This document shows, piece after piece, positions 42,871 to 52,364 of a stretch of 64,000 bases of DNA. The stretch lies in NCBI GenBank assembly GCA_900546515.1, contig URDG01000005.1:30587-94586 (forward strand), read 5' to 3'. The translations under genes and the position numbers were made by a program. Under the pieces are notes generated by a model that worked only from the letters and a program-made list of their open reading frames with translations, was not told where the DNA came from and did no database searches. Origin of the DNA: an uncultured Eubacteriales bacterium. GTDB taxonomy: Bacteria > Bacillota > Clostridia > Oscillospirales > Oscillospiraceae. The stretch's first letter is position 1. Each line of letters begins with the position of its first letter.

Positions 42871-45306
42871 CTACTGTCTCACTGCGGGCTGCTCACTGCC
42901 CTTTGGGATAATGTTGGAATGCGCCGGCTTCTCGGCTTTCTCTACCCTGCTGCCCGCATCCTGCGCGTCTGTCACCGGCTTTGCCAGCGCCGCATCCAGC
43001 GCCTCATCGGCATAGCTGACGGGAATGAAGTTCAGCGCCTTGCGCACAGTCTGGTCGATCTCATCCAGATCAGCCACGTTCTCCGCAGGTATGATGACCG
43101 TCTTTATTCCGGCACGAAGCGCACCCATTGTTTTTTCACGCAGGCCGCCGATCGCAAGCACACGGCCGCGCAGGGTGATCTCGCCCGTCATAGCCACATC
43201 GTGACGCACAGGCCGTCCTGTAAGCGCCGAAACAAGTGCAACGCAGGTCGTTATTCCGGCGGATGGGCCATCCTTCGGTATCGCCCCCTCAGGGTAATGG
43301 ATATGAATATCGCGGTTCTTATAAAACTCCGGATCAATGCCGAGTTTTGCGGCACGGCTGCGGATAAAGCTTACAGCAGCTCTTGCCGATTCTTTCATCA
43401 CGTCACCGAGATTTCCGGTCAGCTCAAGACGGCCGCTGCCCTCCGTTACAAGCGCCTCGACATCAAGCGTTTCGCCGCCGACTGCGGTATATGCAAGGCC
43501 GTGTACAAGACCGACCTCATCATAAAAACGGAACGGTTCCGGTTTGAACTTTGCCGGACCAAGTATATTCTGAAGCTTTCCGTGCTTCACTGTAAGGCTC
43601 TTGTATTTTCCCTCGGCAATGCCGCCGGCCGCTTTGCGGCAGACTGCGGCTATCTCGCGCTCAAGACGGCGCACACCGGATTCACGCGTGTACGAACCGA
43701 TCATTTCGCGCATAGCATCGTCATCTATCCTGAGCTGTGAGGCTTTGAGGCCATGCTTCTTCCTCTGCTTGGGGAGAAGATGCTGTTTTGCAATCTGGAG
43801 TTTTTCCTCATCGGTATAGCTCGGCAGTTGAATGACCTCCATGCGGTCAAGCAGCGCGCGGGGTATCGTATCGGTCGTGTTCGCCGTGGTGATGAAGAAC
43901 ACGCCGGACAGGTCGATCGGTATCTCCAGGAAATTATCGCGGAACGAGCTGTTCTGCTCGCCGTCAAGCGCTTCAAGCAGCGCCGCGCTCGGGTCTCCCC
44001 TGTAGTCTGAGCCGAGCTTGTCTATCTCGTCCAGCACCATGAGCGGATTCATACTGCCGCTCTGGATTATGCCGCTGACTATACGTCCGGGCATGGAACC
44101 GATATACGTCTTTCGGTGGCCCCTGATTTCCGCTTCGTCGTGCACTCCGCCAAGCGATACGCGGCAGAGTTTACGGTTCGTCGCGCGCGCAATGCTCATT
44201 GCAATGCTGGTCTTGCCGGTTCCCGGTGGGCCTACAAGACAAATGAGCCCGCCCTTTATATCCGGCGAGAGCTGCTTTACAGCAAGATACTCTAGCACGC
44301 GTTCCTTCACCTTATCAAGGCCGAAATGGTCTTCATCAAGCATTTTTCTGGCCTTTGCAATATCGACGGTCTCCTCGGTCGTCACTCCCCACGGGATCTC
44401 AAGGCAGACATCAAGATAACCGCGCAGCACAGCCGCCTCACTTGAGCCGAACGGCTGCTTTGCGAGCCTCCCAAGCTCCTTGAGAAGCTTGCCGCGTATC
44501 TCATCAGACACCGGCAGGGCGTTTATCTTCTGACGATATGCGTCAATATCATCGGTCTGACCATCTTCGCCCAGTTCAGCCTGAATAGCTTTCATCTCTT
44601 CGCGCAGGTAATATTCGCGCTGGCTCTGATTCATAGCCTCCTGCGCCGCATCGTTTATCTCCTTTTCAATACTCATGATATTGAGCTCATTATTCAGGAG
44701 CTTGCCGAGAAGCGTCAGGCGGCGGCAAGGCGCCAGCTCTTCCAGAAGACTCTGCTTGTTCTGGATGCTGAGACGGACATTCTGCGCTATGTAATCCGCG
44801 ACATACGACGGACTCGGATTCGCGATAATATTGAGAAGCTGCTCGTTGACCATCTCGGGGTTTGACTGTATGTATTCTTCAAAAAGAGAGAGACAATTTC
44901 GAAGAAGCGCCTCCCGGCGCACAGCGCTCACACGCTCCGGCTTATCTGCCAGACGGCGCAGCACAGCCGTGTAGCCCTTGCCGTCGAGGTTCATGCTGAC
45001 TGCCTCGGCGCGGTACAGGCCCTCGACAAGCACGCGCGTAATGCTGCCGCGCGGCTGGTGGAGCTGCTGCCGGACGCGGCAGACAGTACCTACATGGTAT
45101 ATATCCTTCTCATCCGGCGCATCGGCAAGCGGATCTTTCTGTGCAGCCAGAAAAATAAGCTGATCCGTTCTGACCGCCATATTCAATGCCGCGACCGATG
45201 CGCTGCGCTCTACATCAAAGGTGAGCAGCATGCCGGGAAATACGCTGAGCCCGCGCAGTGCGAGCAAAGGCATAGTTCTCAAAGTCTCATTGATCATTTC
45301 GCTCAT
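42871..45306 (-). CDS. lon: ATP-dependent protease Lon
   Basis: This 811-residue LonA protease has an N-terminal substrate-binding region (MPLLALRGLSVFPGM), then a coiled helical stretch. The AAA+ module has Walker A GPPGTGKT (359-366). The C-terminal protease has catalytic Ser in PKDGPSAG (about 682) and Lys near 725. AAGGAG stands upstream of the ATG. A basic extra tail of about 20 residues ends the protein. It degrades misfolded and regulatory proteins. Confidence 0.97.
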   Translation of the reverse strand: MSEMINETLRTMPLLALRGLSVFPGMLLTFDVERSASVAALNMAVRTDQLIFLAAQKDPLADAPDEKDIYHVGTVCRVRQQLHQPRGSITRVLVEGLYRAEAVSMNLDGKGYTAVLRRLADKPERVSAVRREALLRNCLSLFEEYIQSNPEMVNEQLLNIIANPSPSYVADYIAQNVRLSIQNKQSLLEELAPCRRLTLLGKLLNNELNIMSIEKEINDAAQEAMNQSQREYYLREEMKAIQAELGEDGQTDDIDAYRQKINALPVSDEIRGKLLKELGRLAKQPFGSSEAAVLRGYLDVCLEIPWGVTTEETVDIAKARKMLDEDHFGLDKVKERVLEYLAVKQLSPDIKGGLICLVGPPGTGKTSIAMSIARATNRKLCRVSLGGVHDEAEIRGHRKTYIGSMPGRIVSGIIQSGSMNPLMVLDEIDKLGSDYRGDPSAALLEALDGEQNSSFRDNFLEIPIDLSGVFFITTANTTDTIPRALLDRMEVIQLPSYTDEEKLQIAKQHLLPKQRKKHGLKASQLRIDDDAMREMIGSYTRESGVRRLEREIAAVCRKAAGGIAEGKYKSLTVKHGKLQNILGPAKFKPEPFRFYDEVGLVHGLAYTAVGGETLDVEALVTEGSGRLELTGNLGDVMKESARAAVSFIRSRAAKLGIDPEFYKNRDIHIHYPEGAIPKDGPSAGITTCVALVSALTGRPVRHDVAMTGEITLRGRVLAIGGLREKTMGALRAGIKTVIIPAENVADLDEIDQTVRKALNFIPVSYADEALDAALAKPVTDAQDAGSRVEKAEKPAHSNIIPKGSEQPAVRQ

Positions 45307-45339
45307 ATTTAATCTCCTTTCTTCAGGAGGCTGATCGGT

Positions 45340-46599
45340 TTACTGCTGATTTATTTTAACGACCTGGGGCTGTTCGAGCCCCTTCACGCTGTCCGCAGTG
45401 ACGATGACCTTTTTTACAGTCGGGTCAGATGGGACAGTGTACATTATATCCGTCATGACGCCTTCCATAACGCTCCTGAGTCCGCGCGCGCCGATCTTCA
45501 TCTCTATCGCCTTATCGGCCACGGCTTCCAATGCGTCAGGCTGGAATTCAAGCTCCACTCTATCGTAATCAAAGAGCGCCTTGTACTGCTTAGTCATAGC
45601 GTTTTTCGGTTCAGTGAGTATCCGCACAAGATCGCTGCGGGTCAATGAATCAAGAGATGCAATGACGGGCAGACGGCCGACAAGCTCGGGGATAATGCCG
45701 AACTTCAGGAGATCATGCTGCTGCACCTGGGAAAGTATCTCTCCGACGTCGCGGTCGCTGCTGCTCACAATATCCGCGCCGAAACCCATTGTCTTTTTAT
45801 TCGTGCGCTTCTCTATTATCTTGTCGAGCCCGTCAAACGCGCCGCCGCAGATGAAGAGAATATTGGTCGTGTCCACATGCAGGAACTCCTGCTGCGGATG
45901 CTTGCGCCCGCCATGCGGCGGGACATTCGCCACGGTGCCCTCCAGCAGCTTCAGCAGCGCCTGCTGCACGCCCTCGCCGGAGACGTCGCGGGTGATGGAC
46001 GTATTCTCGCTCTTGCGGGCGATCTTGTCGATCTCATCAATATAGATAATGCCGCGTTCGGCGCGCTCTATATCAAAGTCCGCCGCCTGAACCAGCTTCA
46101 GTATAACATTCTCCACGTCCTCGCCGACATAGCCGGCCTCTGTGAGCGTAGTGGCGTCCGCTATCGCAAAGGGGACATCCAGCATCTTTGCAAGCGTCTG
46201 TGCAAACAGCGTTTTGCCGCTGCCGGTGGGGCCTATGAGCAGAATATTGCTCTTTTGCAGCTCAACATCCTCGCTCCCCGCATGCAGGATGCGCTTATAG
46301 TGGTTATAGACAGCAACGGCGAGCGCCTTCTTCGCGCGATCCTGTCCAATGACATACTCGTCAAGCCGGGCTTTAATCTGCATGGGCTTGGGCAGCTTCT
46401 CAAACACCAGCGGCAGGCCGTCGTAGCCGTTCACTGCCGCCGGCGTACCCATAATATCCTCGCCGATTATGCTTGCGCACATGCGCACACATTCATCACA
46501 TATATAACTGCCGTTGCCGGCAATAAGACGGTTTACCGCAGACTGCGGCTTCCCGCAGAATGAGCACCTTAAACTTCTTCTGTCATCCAGCTTTCCCAT
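45340..46599 (-). CDS. clpX: ATP-dependent Clp protease ATPase subunit ClpX
   Basis: This 419-residue AAA+ unfoldase feeds ClpP. The N-terminal zinc finger reads CSFCGKPQ with YICDECVRMC. Walker A is GPTGSGKT near 117 and Walker B is IYIDEIDK. The IGF-type ClpP-contact loop is KKTMGFGADI. It lies upstream of lon and downstream of clpP. Confidence 0.97.
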   Translation of the reverse strand: MGKLDDRRSLRCSFCGKPQSAVNRLIAGNGSYICDECVRMCASIIGEDIMGTPAAVNGYDGLPLVFEKLPKPMQIKARLDEYVIGQDRAKKALAVAVYNHYKRILHAGSEDVELQKSNILLIGPTGSGKTLFAQTLAKMLDVPFAIADATTLTEAGYVGEDVENVILKLVQAADFDIERAERGIIYIDEIDKIARKSENTSITRDVSGEGVQQALLKLLEGTVANVPPHGGRKHPQQEFLHVDTTNILFICGGAFDGLDKIIEKRTNKKTMGFGADIVSSSDRDVGEILSQVQQHDLLKFGIIPELVGRLPVIASLDSLTRSDLVRILTEPKNAMTKQYKALFDYDRVELEFQPDALEAVADKAIEMKIGARGLRSVMEGVMTDIMYTVPSDPTVKKVIVTADSVKGLEQPQVVKINQQ

Positions 46600-46635
46600 A
46601 TTGGTTCAAATCCCCCTCGCCTGCAAAAAATGTGC

Positions 46636-46670
46636 TTTGTCAAAACATGGGGGAACTGTCGTTCCCCCAT
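46636..46670 (-). terminator. Terminator after clpP
   Basis: A 10-base perfect stem ATGGGGGAAC/GTTCCCCCAT (46647-46656 with 46661-46670) is followed on the minus strand by GTTTTG. It suggests that clpX can be transcribed separately. Confidence 0.65.
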
Positions 46671-46691
46671 AGAAAATCATAGATCTACGAT

Positions 46692-47273
46692 TCAGCGCTT
46701 GTATATGACCTTGTCGATAAGTCCGTAGGCCTGCGCCTCCTGCGCGGTCATGAAATGGTCGCGCTCGCAGTCGGCCTCGATCGTCTCTACGCTCTTGCCG
46801 GTGTTCTCGGCGAGGATGGCATTGAGTCTCTTCTTTATCTTAAGGATCTGCTCGGCCTGTATCTGAATATCAGTGCACTGTCCCTGACTGCCGCCGGAGG
46901 GCTGATGTATCATTATCTCGGCGTTGGGCAGCGCTATACGCTTCCCCTTTGCGCCCGAGGACAGCAGAAACGCCCCCATTGAAGCCGCCATGCCGATGCA
47001 TATGGTGGATACATCGGGCTTGATGTACTGCATCGTGTCGTATATCGCAAGACCGGAGGTAACGCTGCCGCCGGGGCTGTTGATATAAAACTGTATGTCC
47101 TTGTCGGGATCCTGCGCTTCAAGATACAGAAGCTGGGCCACGATCAGACTTGCGGTGGTGTCGTTCACTTCTTCCGACAGCATGATTATGCGGTCATTAA
47201 GAAGACGTGAGAAAATATCATACGAACGCTCACCGCGGCTGGTCTGCTCTACTACATAAGGTACTAAACTCAT
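46692..47273 (-). CDS. clpP: ATP-dependent Clp protease proteolytic subunit
   Basis: This 193-residue serine protease forms a two-ring chamber. The catalytic triad is visible: Ser98 in GMAASMGAF, His123 in EIMIHQPSGG and Asp172. It stands between tig and clpX. I see no CtsR-type operator upstream. Confidence 0.98.
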   Translation of the reverse strand: MSLVPYVVEQTSRGERSYDIFSRLLNDRIIMLSEEVNDTTASLIVAQLLYLEAQDPDKDIQFYINSPGGSVTSGLAIYDTMQYIKPDVSTICIGMAASMGAFLLSSGAKGKRIALPNAEIMIHQPSGGSQGQCTDIQIQAEQILKIKKRLNAILAENTGKSVETIEADCERDHFMTAQEAQAYGLIDKVIYKR

Positions 47274-47334
47274 TTTATTAAACTCTCCTTCAAAATATCA
47301 GCGTCCAAGAGAGCATATCCTTTATCCCGGAGAA

Positions 47335-48714
47335 TTATTCAGCCTGCTCCTCGGCCTTCTTTGCCTTAGTGCTTCTCTTGGCTTTGGGCTTCTCTTCGGT
47401 CTCGGCCTCTGCGGCCTCTTCGGGCTTTGCCTCGACAACAACAGCGCTGTCGAACATTATGCTGTTGGCCTTATCCTTCTTGCATTCTTCCTTGATGAAG
47501 TCCATGCCGAAGTACTTGATAAGATCCTCAGGCTTTGCGTTGACGTCCTCGCCGACCTTCTTGAGATACTCATCGGTATCCTCGTCGGTGATCTCGATAT
47601 TCTCTGCCTTAACAATAGCGTCTATCAGGAGGTCATTCTTAACCTGGAATTCGGCTGCCGGGCGGAGGCTGTTGTTGAGCGTCGCATCGTCAAGCCCCAT
47701 CATCTCCTTGAGCTTATCAAGGGAGATATTGCGGTCAGTCATGCCATAGTTCGCCGCATAGCCGCGGATCATCTCTTCAAGCTTGTCATCGACCATGACC
47801 TCGGGGATGTCAGCGACGATATTGTCGCATGCCTGACGGAGTATCTCGGTACGGAACTTGTTGTCAGCCTGCTCTGCCGCACGCTTCTCAAGGTTTGCAC
47901 GCACATCGGCCTTGTATGCATCAAGAGTATCGAACTCGGAAACGTCCTTTGCGAACTCATCATCCAGCTCGGGCAGTTCGGGTTTGGTGAGGCCGTTGAG
48001 CTTTACCTTGAACACAACGGCCTTGCCGGCAAGATTTTCAACGTAATTTTCGGGGAAGGTGATGTCAAGATCCTTCTCTTCACCGACGTTCATGCCGACG
48101 ATCTGCTCCTCGAAACCGGGAACAAAGGAATTGGAGCCAAGCTCAAGGTCATAGCCCTCTGCCTTGCCGCCGTCGAAGCGCTCGCCATCAAGATAACCGT
48201 CAAAGTCGATATTTGCGGTGTCGCCCATCTCTGCTGCACGGTCCTCAACGGACAGCATGCGCGCATTGCGGCGGCGTACTTCGTTGATCTCGGCATCAAC
48301 GCTCTCTTCGCTGACCTCGACCTCATCCTTGGATGCCTCAAGCCCCTTGTACTGGCCAAGAGTTACCTCCGGATAAAGGGTGACCGCAAAGGTGTACTCT
48401 ACAGTGCCATCATCAGTGACCTTGACGTCAGAGATAGCAGGTGCGCCGACTATCTTCAGTGCGGACTCGTTAAGACCGGACTCAAATGCCTGAGGAGCCA
48501 GCTCATCGATAGCGTCCTGATAGAACACGTCTGCGCCGTACATGCCCTCGACAACTGCGCGGGGCGCCTTGCCCTTGCGGAAGCCGGGAATATATATATC
48601 GCGTTTGGCCTTCAGATAGGCTTTGTTGACCGCGGCGTCGAATTCGGCCTTATCTGTCTCTACCTGAAATGATGCGGAATTATTTTCTTTCTTTTCTACA
48701 TTCTTGACATTCAT
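47335..48714 (-). CDS. tig: Trigger factor
   Basis: This 459-residue ribosome-bound chaperone has the N-terminal ribosome-docking signature GFRKGKAPR near 41-49. It is followed by an FKBP-type domain (DTANIDFDGYLDGERFDGG near 160) and a helical C-domain. The last 30 residues are a Glu/Lys-rich tail. A GAGGAGG-like site precedes the ATG, and a sigma-A promoter lies further up. Confidence 0.96.
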   Translation of the reverse strand: MNVKNVEKKENNSASFQVETDKAEFDAAVNKAYLKAKRDIYIPGFRKGKAPRAVVEGMYGADVFYQDAIDELAPQAFESGLNESALKIVGAPAISDVKVTDDGTVEYTFAVTLYPEVTLGQYKGLEASKDEVEVSEESVDAEINEVRRRNARMLSVEDRAAEMGDTANIDFDGYLDGERFDGGKAEGYDLELGSNSFVPGFEEQIVGMNVGEEKDLDITFPENYVENLAGKAVVFKVKLNGLTKPELPELDDEFAKDVSEFDTLDAYKADVRANLEKRAAEQADNKFRTEILRQACDNIVADIPEVMVDDKLEEMIRGYAANYGMTDRNISLDKLKEMMGLDDATLNNSLRPAAEFQVKNDLLIDAIVKAENIEITDEDTDEYLKKVGEDVNAKPEDLIKYFGMDFIKEECKKDKANSIMFDSAVVVEAKPEEAAEAETEEKPKAKRSTKAKKAEEQAE

Positions 48715-48752
48715 AGTTTGATTTCCTCCTCTGTGTGTGCATAACCTTGAGT

Positions 48753-48781
48753 ATGATAGCAGATATTCACCGTAAAATCAA
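48753..48781 (-). promoter_or_regulatory. Sigma-A promoter of tig-clpP
   Basis: On the minus strand, TTGATT (48781-48776) is followed after 17 bases by TATCAT (48758-48753), 38 bases before the tig ATG. Confidence 0.6.
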
Positions 48782-48811
48782 TGATAATTTGTTTCAAATT
48801 TGATAATTAAA

Positions 48812-49507
48812 TCAATACGGCAGCCTGATCGGTGCAAAATTTACAAAGTCGGCGGAAACGAGCTTATATTCCGTGCCGTCGCGCCAGCCGTTGAAAGCAT
48901 AATTGCACGCTTTCCCATGTATATGTCCATAACAGCACAGCCGCACCTCGTACCTTTTGAAAAGCTCAAGTATCTCCGGACAGGTATAGTTCATATATAC
49001 CGGCGGATAGTGCAGGAAAACGAGCTTTTTCCGTTCTCCCGCCGAAGCCAGTGAGGTCTCAAGGCGCATGATCTCGCGGCGCATGATCTTTTTGTCATGA
49101 TCGCCGCCCTTTTCCTCTTCATAAAACCAGCCGCGGGTGCCGCATATGGCATACTCGCCATATGCAAAAGAATTATTGTTGAGAATATCAATGGTGTCGA
49201 TCCCGTTTTCCGCGAAAAAGCGCCGTGCTTTTGACGCCGTGCTCCACCAGTAATCGTGATTGCCCTTGAGTATGATTTTTTTCCCAGGCAGAGCATTGAT
49301 GAAAAGAAAATCTTCTTTTGTATCTTCCAGTCCCATGCCCCAGCTCAGGTCGCCGCAGAGAACACAGATATCGTCATCCGTTACCTCTCTCTCTGCAAAG
49401 CCTTCTTTTATTTTCTCCGCGTGATTTTTCCATTTTTCGCCAAAAACATCCATCGGCTTGTCCTTGCCGAGCGCAAGATGAAAGTCACCTATTGCATATA
49501 ATGCCAT
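48812..49507 (-). CDS. Metallophosphoesterase
   Basis: This 231-residue calcineurin-like phosphoesterase carries metal motifs IGDFHL near 6-11, CGDLSWG near 51-57, LKGNHDYWW near 79-87, LHYPP near 164 and YGHIHG near 193. Its substrate is unknown. It is a single gene, divergent from the DUF1540 gene. Confidence 0.9.
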   Translation of the reverse strand: MALYAIGDFHLALGKDKPMDVFGEKWKNHAEKIKEGFAEREVTDDDICVLCGDLSWGMGLEDTKEDFLFINALPGKKIILKGNHDYWWSTASKARRFFAENGIDTIDILNNNSFAYGEYAICGTRGWFYEEEKGGDHDKKIMRREIMRLETSLASAGERKKLVFLHYPPVYMNYTCPEILELFKRYEVRLCCYGHIHGKACNYAFNGWRDGTEYKLVSADFVNFAPIRLPY

Positions 49508-49588
49508 ACATTTCTCCGAATAAATACAGTGCCGGCGGCAAACAATAAAAAACGCAGATACCCAAATTCACAAACGGAGGTTACCGCA

Positions 49589-49771
49589 ATGAGCGATAAG
49601 AGAAGTTTTGACACCAATCCCGGCGTTGGCTGTGATGTGACCAACTGCAAGTACAACACCATTGACTGCCGCTGCAATGCAAGCCATATCAGCGTGCAGA
49701 ACGAGAAGGCCTGCACCAAGGGCGAGACCTACTGCTCCACCTTCTGTCCCAGAGGCGCCGCCTGCGACTGA
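49589..49771 (+). CDS. DUF1540-domain small Cys-rich protein
   Basis: This 60-residue protein has cysteines in the DUF1540 pattern: GCDVTNCKYNTIDCRCNA and then ACTKGETYCSTFCP. They probably bind metal. The ATG at 49589 is fixed by CGGAGG eight bases upstream. The family is common in spore formers and its role is unclear. Confidence 0.85.
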   Translation: MSDKRSFDTNPGVGCDVTNCKYNTIDCRCNASHISVQNEKACTKGETYCSTFCPRGAACD

Positions 49772-49815
49772 AACGCCGCCGCTTCGCTCCAGAGCCTCAA
49801 GCTCTGAGGCGGAGC

Positions 49816-50175
49816 CTACATATAAGCATTCTCAATATGGTTTATCGTGAGCTTCCCCGCCGCTCCGTCCGGCGCGTAGATCTCAACAACATCAAAACGC
49901 GGCTGCTTATCCGTTTCATTTTCCAAAAGCCATAGCTGCGCCGTTTTTATTATGCGCTGCTGTTTAGATACCGTTACGAATTCGCGCGCTTCGGCGAAAG
50001 CCGCGTTTTTTCTGAGCTTGACCTCTGCAAACACGATATACCGCTTGTTCTCCGCGATAATATCTATCTCACCGGCGCGGCAGGAAAAGTTCATTTCCCT
50101 TATCGTATAGCCTTTTTTCTTCAGATATTCCGCCGCCTGCCGCTCGCCGAAGCGGCCGAGTCCGCGTATGTCCAT
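49816..50175 (-). CDS. YraN-family (UPF0102) endonuclease-like protein
   Basis: This 119-residue protein has the restriction-endonuclease-like core found in the family: GERQAAEYLKKKGY, GEIDIIAENK and VFAEVKLRKN. Its function is not settled. It shares its first bases with the end of rnhB, within the lepB-rbgA-rnhB-yraN group. Confidence 0.9.
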   Translation of the reverse strand: MDIRGLGRFGERQAAEYLKKKGYTIREMNFSCRAGEIDIIAENKRYIVFAEVKLRKNAAFAEAREFVTVSKQQRIIKTAQLWLLENETDKQPRFDVVEIYAPDGAAGKLTINHIENAYM

Positions 50176-50774
50176 CAGTGCATCTTCCTCAAAAAGCTCA
50201 TTCTATGTATCGGCGACGGGCCGAATTCGCGGATAGCCTCATAATGCAGCTTTGTGCCGTAGCCCTTGTGTTTGTCAAAATGATACTGCGGATATTTCTC
50301 CGCCATCTCATACATATAGCGGTCCCTTGTTACTTTAGCAAGTATCGACGCGGCGGCAATGTCCGCACACTTCGAGTCGCCCTTGACAATGCATCGGCTG
50401 TTTATCTCGATCCCCGTATTGCGGTTGCCGTCAATAAGCGCGAGCTCCGGCATAACGCCGAGCTTTGCGATCGCCCTGTTCATAGCGAGAAAAGTCGCGT
50501 TGAGAATGTTTAATCTCTCGATCTCCTCTACACCGGCAAATGCTATTCCATAAGCCGCTGCCTCGCGGCATATAACATCAAATAGCTCCTCGCGCTTTTT
50601 TTCACTGAGCTTTTTTGAATCGTTCAGCCCGGGAATATCAAGGCCGCGCGGCAGAATGACCGCAGCAGCGCAAACCGGTCCGGCCAACGGGCCGCGCCCC
50701 GCTTCGTCAACGCCGCAGATAAGCGATATTCCTGACGCATAAATTTCATTTTCCAGCGTCCACAGTTCAGTCAT
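50175..50774 (-). CDS. rnhB: Ribonuclease HII
   Basis: This 199-residue enzyme removes RNA from RNA-DNA hybrids. The catalytic acidic residues sit in CGVDEAGRGPLAGPV (near 20-34), the conserved LIDGNR (near 112), and a C-terminal GDSKCADIAAASILAKVTRD (near 133-152). It overlaps rbgA by eight bases. Confidence 0.96.
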   Translation of the reverse strand: MTELWTLENEIYASGISLICGVDEAGRGPLAGPVCAAAVILPRGLDIPGLNDSKKLSEKKREELFDVICREAAAYGIAFAGVEEIERLNILNATFLAMNRAIAKLGVMPELALIDGNRNTGIEINSRCIVKGDSKCADIAAASILAKVTRDRYMYEMAEKYPQYHFDKHKGYGTKLHYEAIREFGPSPIHRMSFLRKMH

Positions 50775-51645
50775 CGGGCAGCTCCAGCGTCAGACGGCCA
50801 AGCTTGCCGTCATGGTACTCAGTCAGCAGCGTGTTTGCCATGCGCTCTATGTCGTATTCCCCGCGTGAGACGAGAAAGCCGCGCTTTTTTGCGGCCTGCT
50901 CCAGAAGTTCGAAGCCGTTCATCTCCGGGTCGGGTTCGAATTTATAGCGCTCCGTTATCGCCTGCGGGTACATGCTGCGCAAGCGCAGCATGAAATTTGC
51001 CGCAAGCGTCTCCTTGTCAATAACGTCAGCTTTTATTGCATTCGTCACCGCAAGCAGCTCGCCCACTTCCTGACTGTCAAACTTCGGCCAGAGTATGCCC
51101 GGCGTGTCAAGCAGATCCAGCGACTTATCAATATTTATCCACTGACGGCCTCGTGTGACGCCGGGCTTATCACCGGCGGCGGCAGCTTTGCGCCCCGCGA
51201 CTTTATTTATAAATGTCGACTTGCCGACGTTCGGTATACCCAGAATCATCACACGCAGCGGCCTACCCGCCTGCCCCTTTGCTTCATATTCGCGCAGCCG
51301 GTTTGCGAGCACTTTCCGCACGGCCGGAACAAAACCGTTTACTCCCCTGCCGCTCTTCGCATCCGTCTCAAGCACGGCCATGCCCTTCCGTTCAAAGCTT
51401 TCATGCCAGCGCTTTGTAAGCGCCGGGTCGGCAAGGTCTGTCCTGTTAAGGATAACAAGTCTCGGCTTTCCGGCGGCAAGACGGTCAATATCCGGATTCC
51501 GGCTTGCGCCTGGTATGCGCGCATCAAGGATCTCACACACAGCGTCAACAAGCTTTATGTTGTCCTCGATCATGCGCTGAGCCTTGGTCATATGTCCGGG
51601 GAACCACTGGATATTCATTTTTTCAAAGCCGTTTGCGTCCATCAT
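50767..51645 (-). CDS. rbgA: Ribosome biogenesis GTPase RbgA (YlqF)
   Basis: This 292-residue circularly permuted GTPase acts in late 50S assembly. The G4 motif NRTDL (near 71) comes before the P-loop GIPNVGKST (near 136) and G3 DTPGI (near 178), as expected. The N-terminal part has IQWFPGHMTKAQR. The ATG at 51645 overlaps the signal peptidase stop as ATGA; a later ATG (MNIQWFPGH) is also possible. Confidence 0.95.
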   Translation of the reverse strand: MMDANGFEKMNIQWFPGHMTKAQRMIEDNIKLVDAVCEILDARIPGASRNPDIDRLAAGKPRLVILNRTDLADPALTKRWHESFERKGMAVLETDAKSGRGVNGFVPAVRKVLANRLREYEAKGQAGRPLRVMILGIPNVGKSTFINKVAGRKAAAAGDKPGVTRGRQWINIDKSLDLLDTPGILWPKFDSQEVGELLAVTNAIKADVIDKETLAANFMLRLRSMYPQAITERYKFEPDPEMNGFELLEQAAKKRGFLVSRGEYDIERMANTLLTEYHDGKLGRLTLELPDD

Positions 51646-52220
51646 TTCACCAGTCCGAAGGATGACAGCGGGAATATCACGCAGTACACCTTACCTATTA
51701 TCAGTCTGTTATCCACCATGCCTATCTCGCTCTTGCGGCTGTCAGTGGACATATTGCGGTTATCGCCCATGACGAATACGCAGCCCTCCGGCACGGTCTG
51801 CGGGCCTATAAAATCGAGCTTTGTGGTGGTAAGCTCGTTTATGTAGTCCTCTTCCAGCGGCTCGCCGTCAACATATACGATGCCCTTGTCAAAGTCTATG
51901 TTTATCTCCTGCCCCTCCGTCGCTATAACGCGCTTGACGAGCGCCTTGTCCGGGTCATACTGGTCTTTTTTGAAAACCACGATGTCCCCGGCCTTTGGCC
52001 TATAGAAAACATCCGATACCAGCATCTTGTCCTGATTGTTCAGCGTCGGATACATTGACGTGCCCTTGACGTCTATTACCCTTATAAAGAAAATGAACAG
52101 CACAACGCACACTATAAGCGCGCTTGCCAGACACTGGATCCAGTCATATATGTTCTTGCGTGACGCGATCTCCTGTTTTTCGATCTCATCAGGTGTCAAT
52201 TTTCTTATTTTTCTGCTCAT
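51642..52220 (-). CDS. lepB: Signal peptidase I
   Basis: This 192-residue membrane protease removes signal peptides. It has one N-terminal membrane helix (about 30-50), catalytic Ser in GTSMYPTL and catalytic Lys in LVKRVIATEG, plus the conserved FVMGDNRNMSTDSR. GGAG lies six bases before the ATG at 52220. It overlaps rbgA. Confidence 0.95.
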   Translation of the reverse strand: MSRKIRKLTPDEIEKQEIASRKNIYDWIQCLASALIVCVVLFIFFIRVIDVKGTSMYPTLNNQDKMLVSDVFYRPKAGDIVVFKKDQYDPDKALVKRVIATEGQEINIDFDKGIVYVDGEPLEEDYINELTTTKLDFIGPQTVPEGCVFVMGDNRNMSTDSRKSEIGMVDNRLIIGKVYCVIFPLSSFGLVK

Positions 52221-52364
52221 GTGAAACTCCAATCATACATGATGATATTCATGTTATTATACCACAAAACCATGTAAAATCAACCTTTATCGCTTATAGC
52301 GGTATTGATTCTTGAAAGCATAGTCTGGCTGTGATAGAATAAATGCGAAACGGAGGTCTGGTCC

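Noticed and set aside
42715..43740. 341-codon open frame on the plus strand
   Set aside because: It is antisense to engB and lon; a shadow frame.
47274..47334. CtsR operator before clpP
   Set aside because: No tandem GGTCAAA-type heptads are seen.
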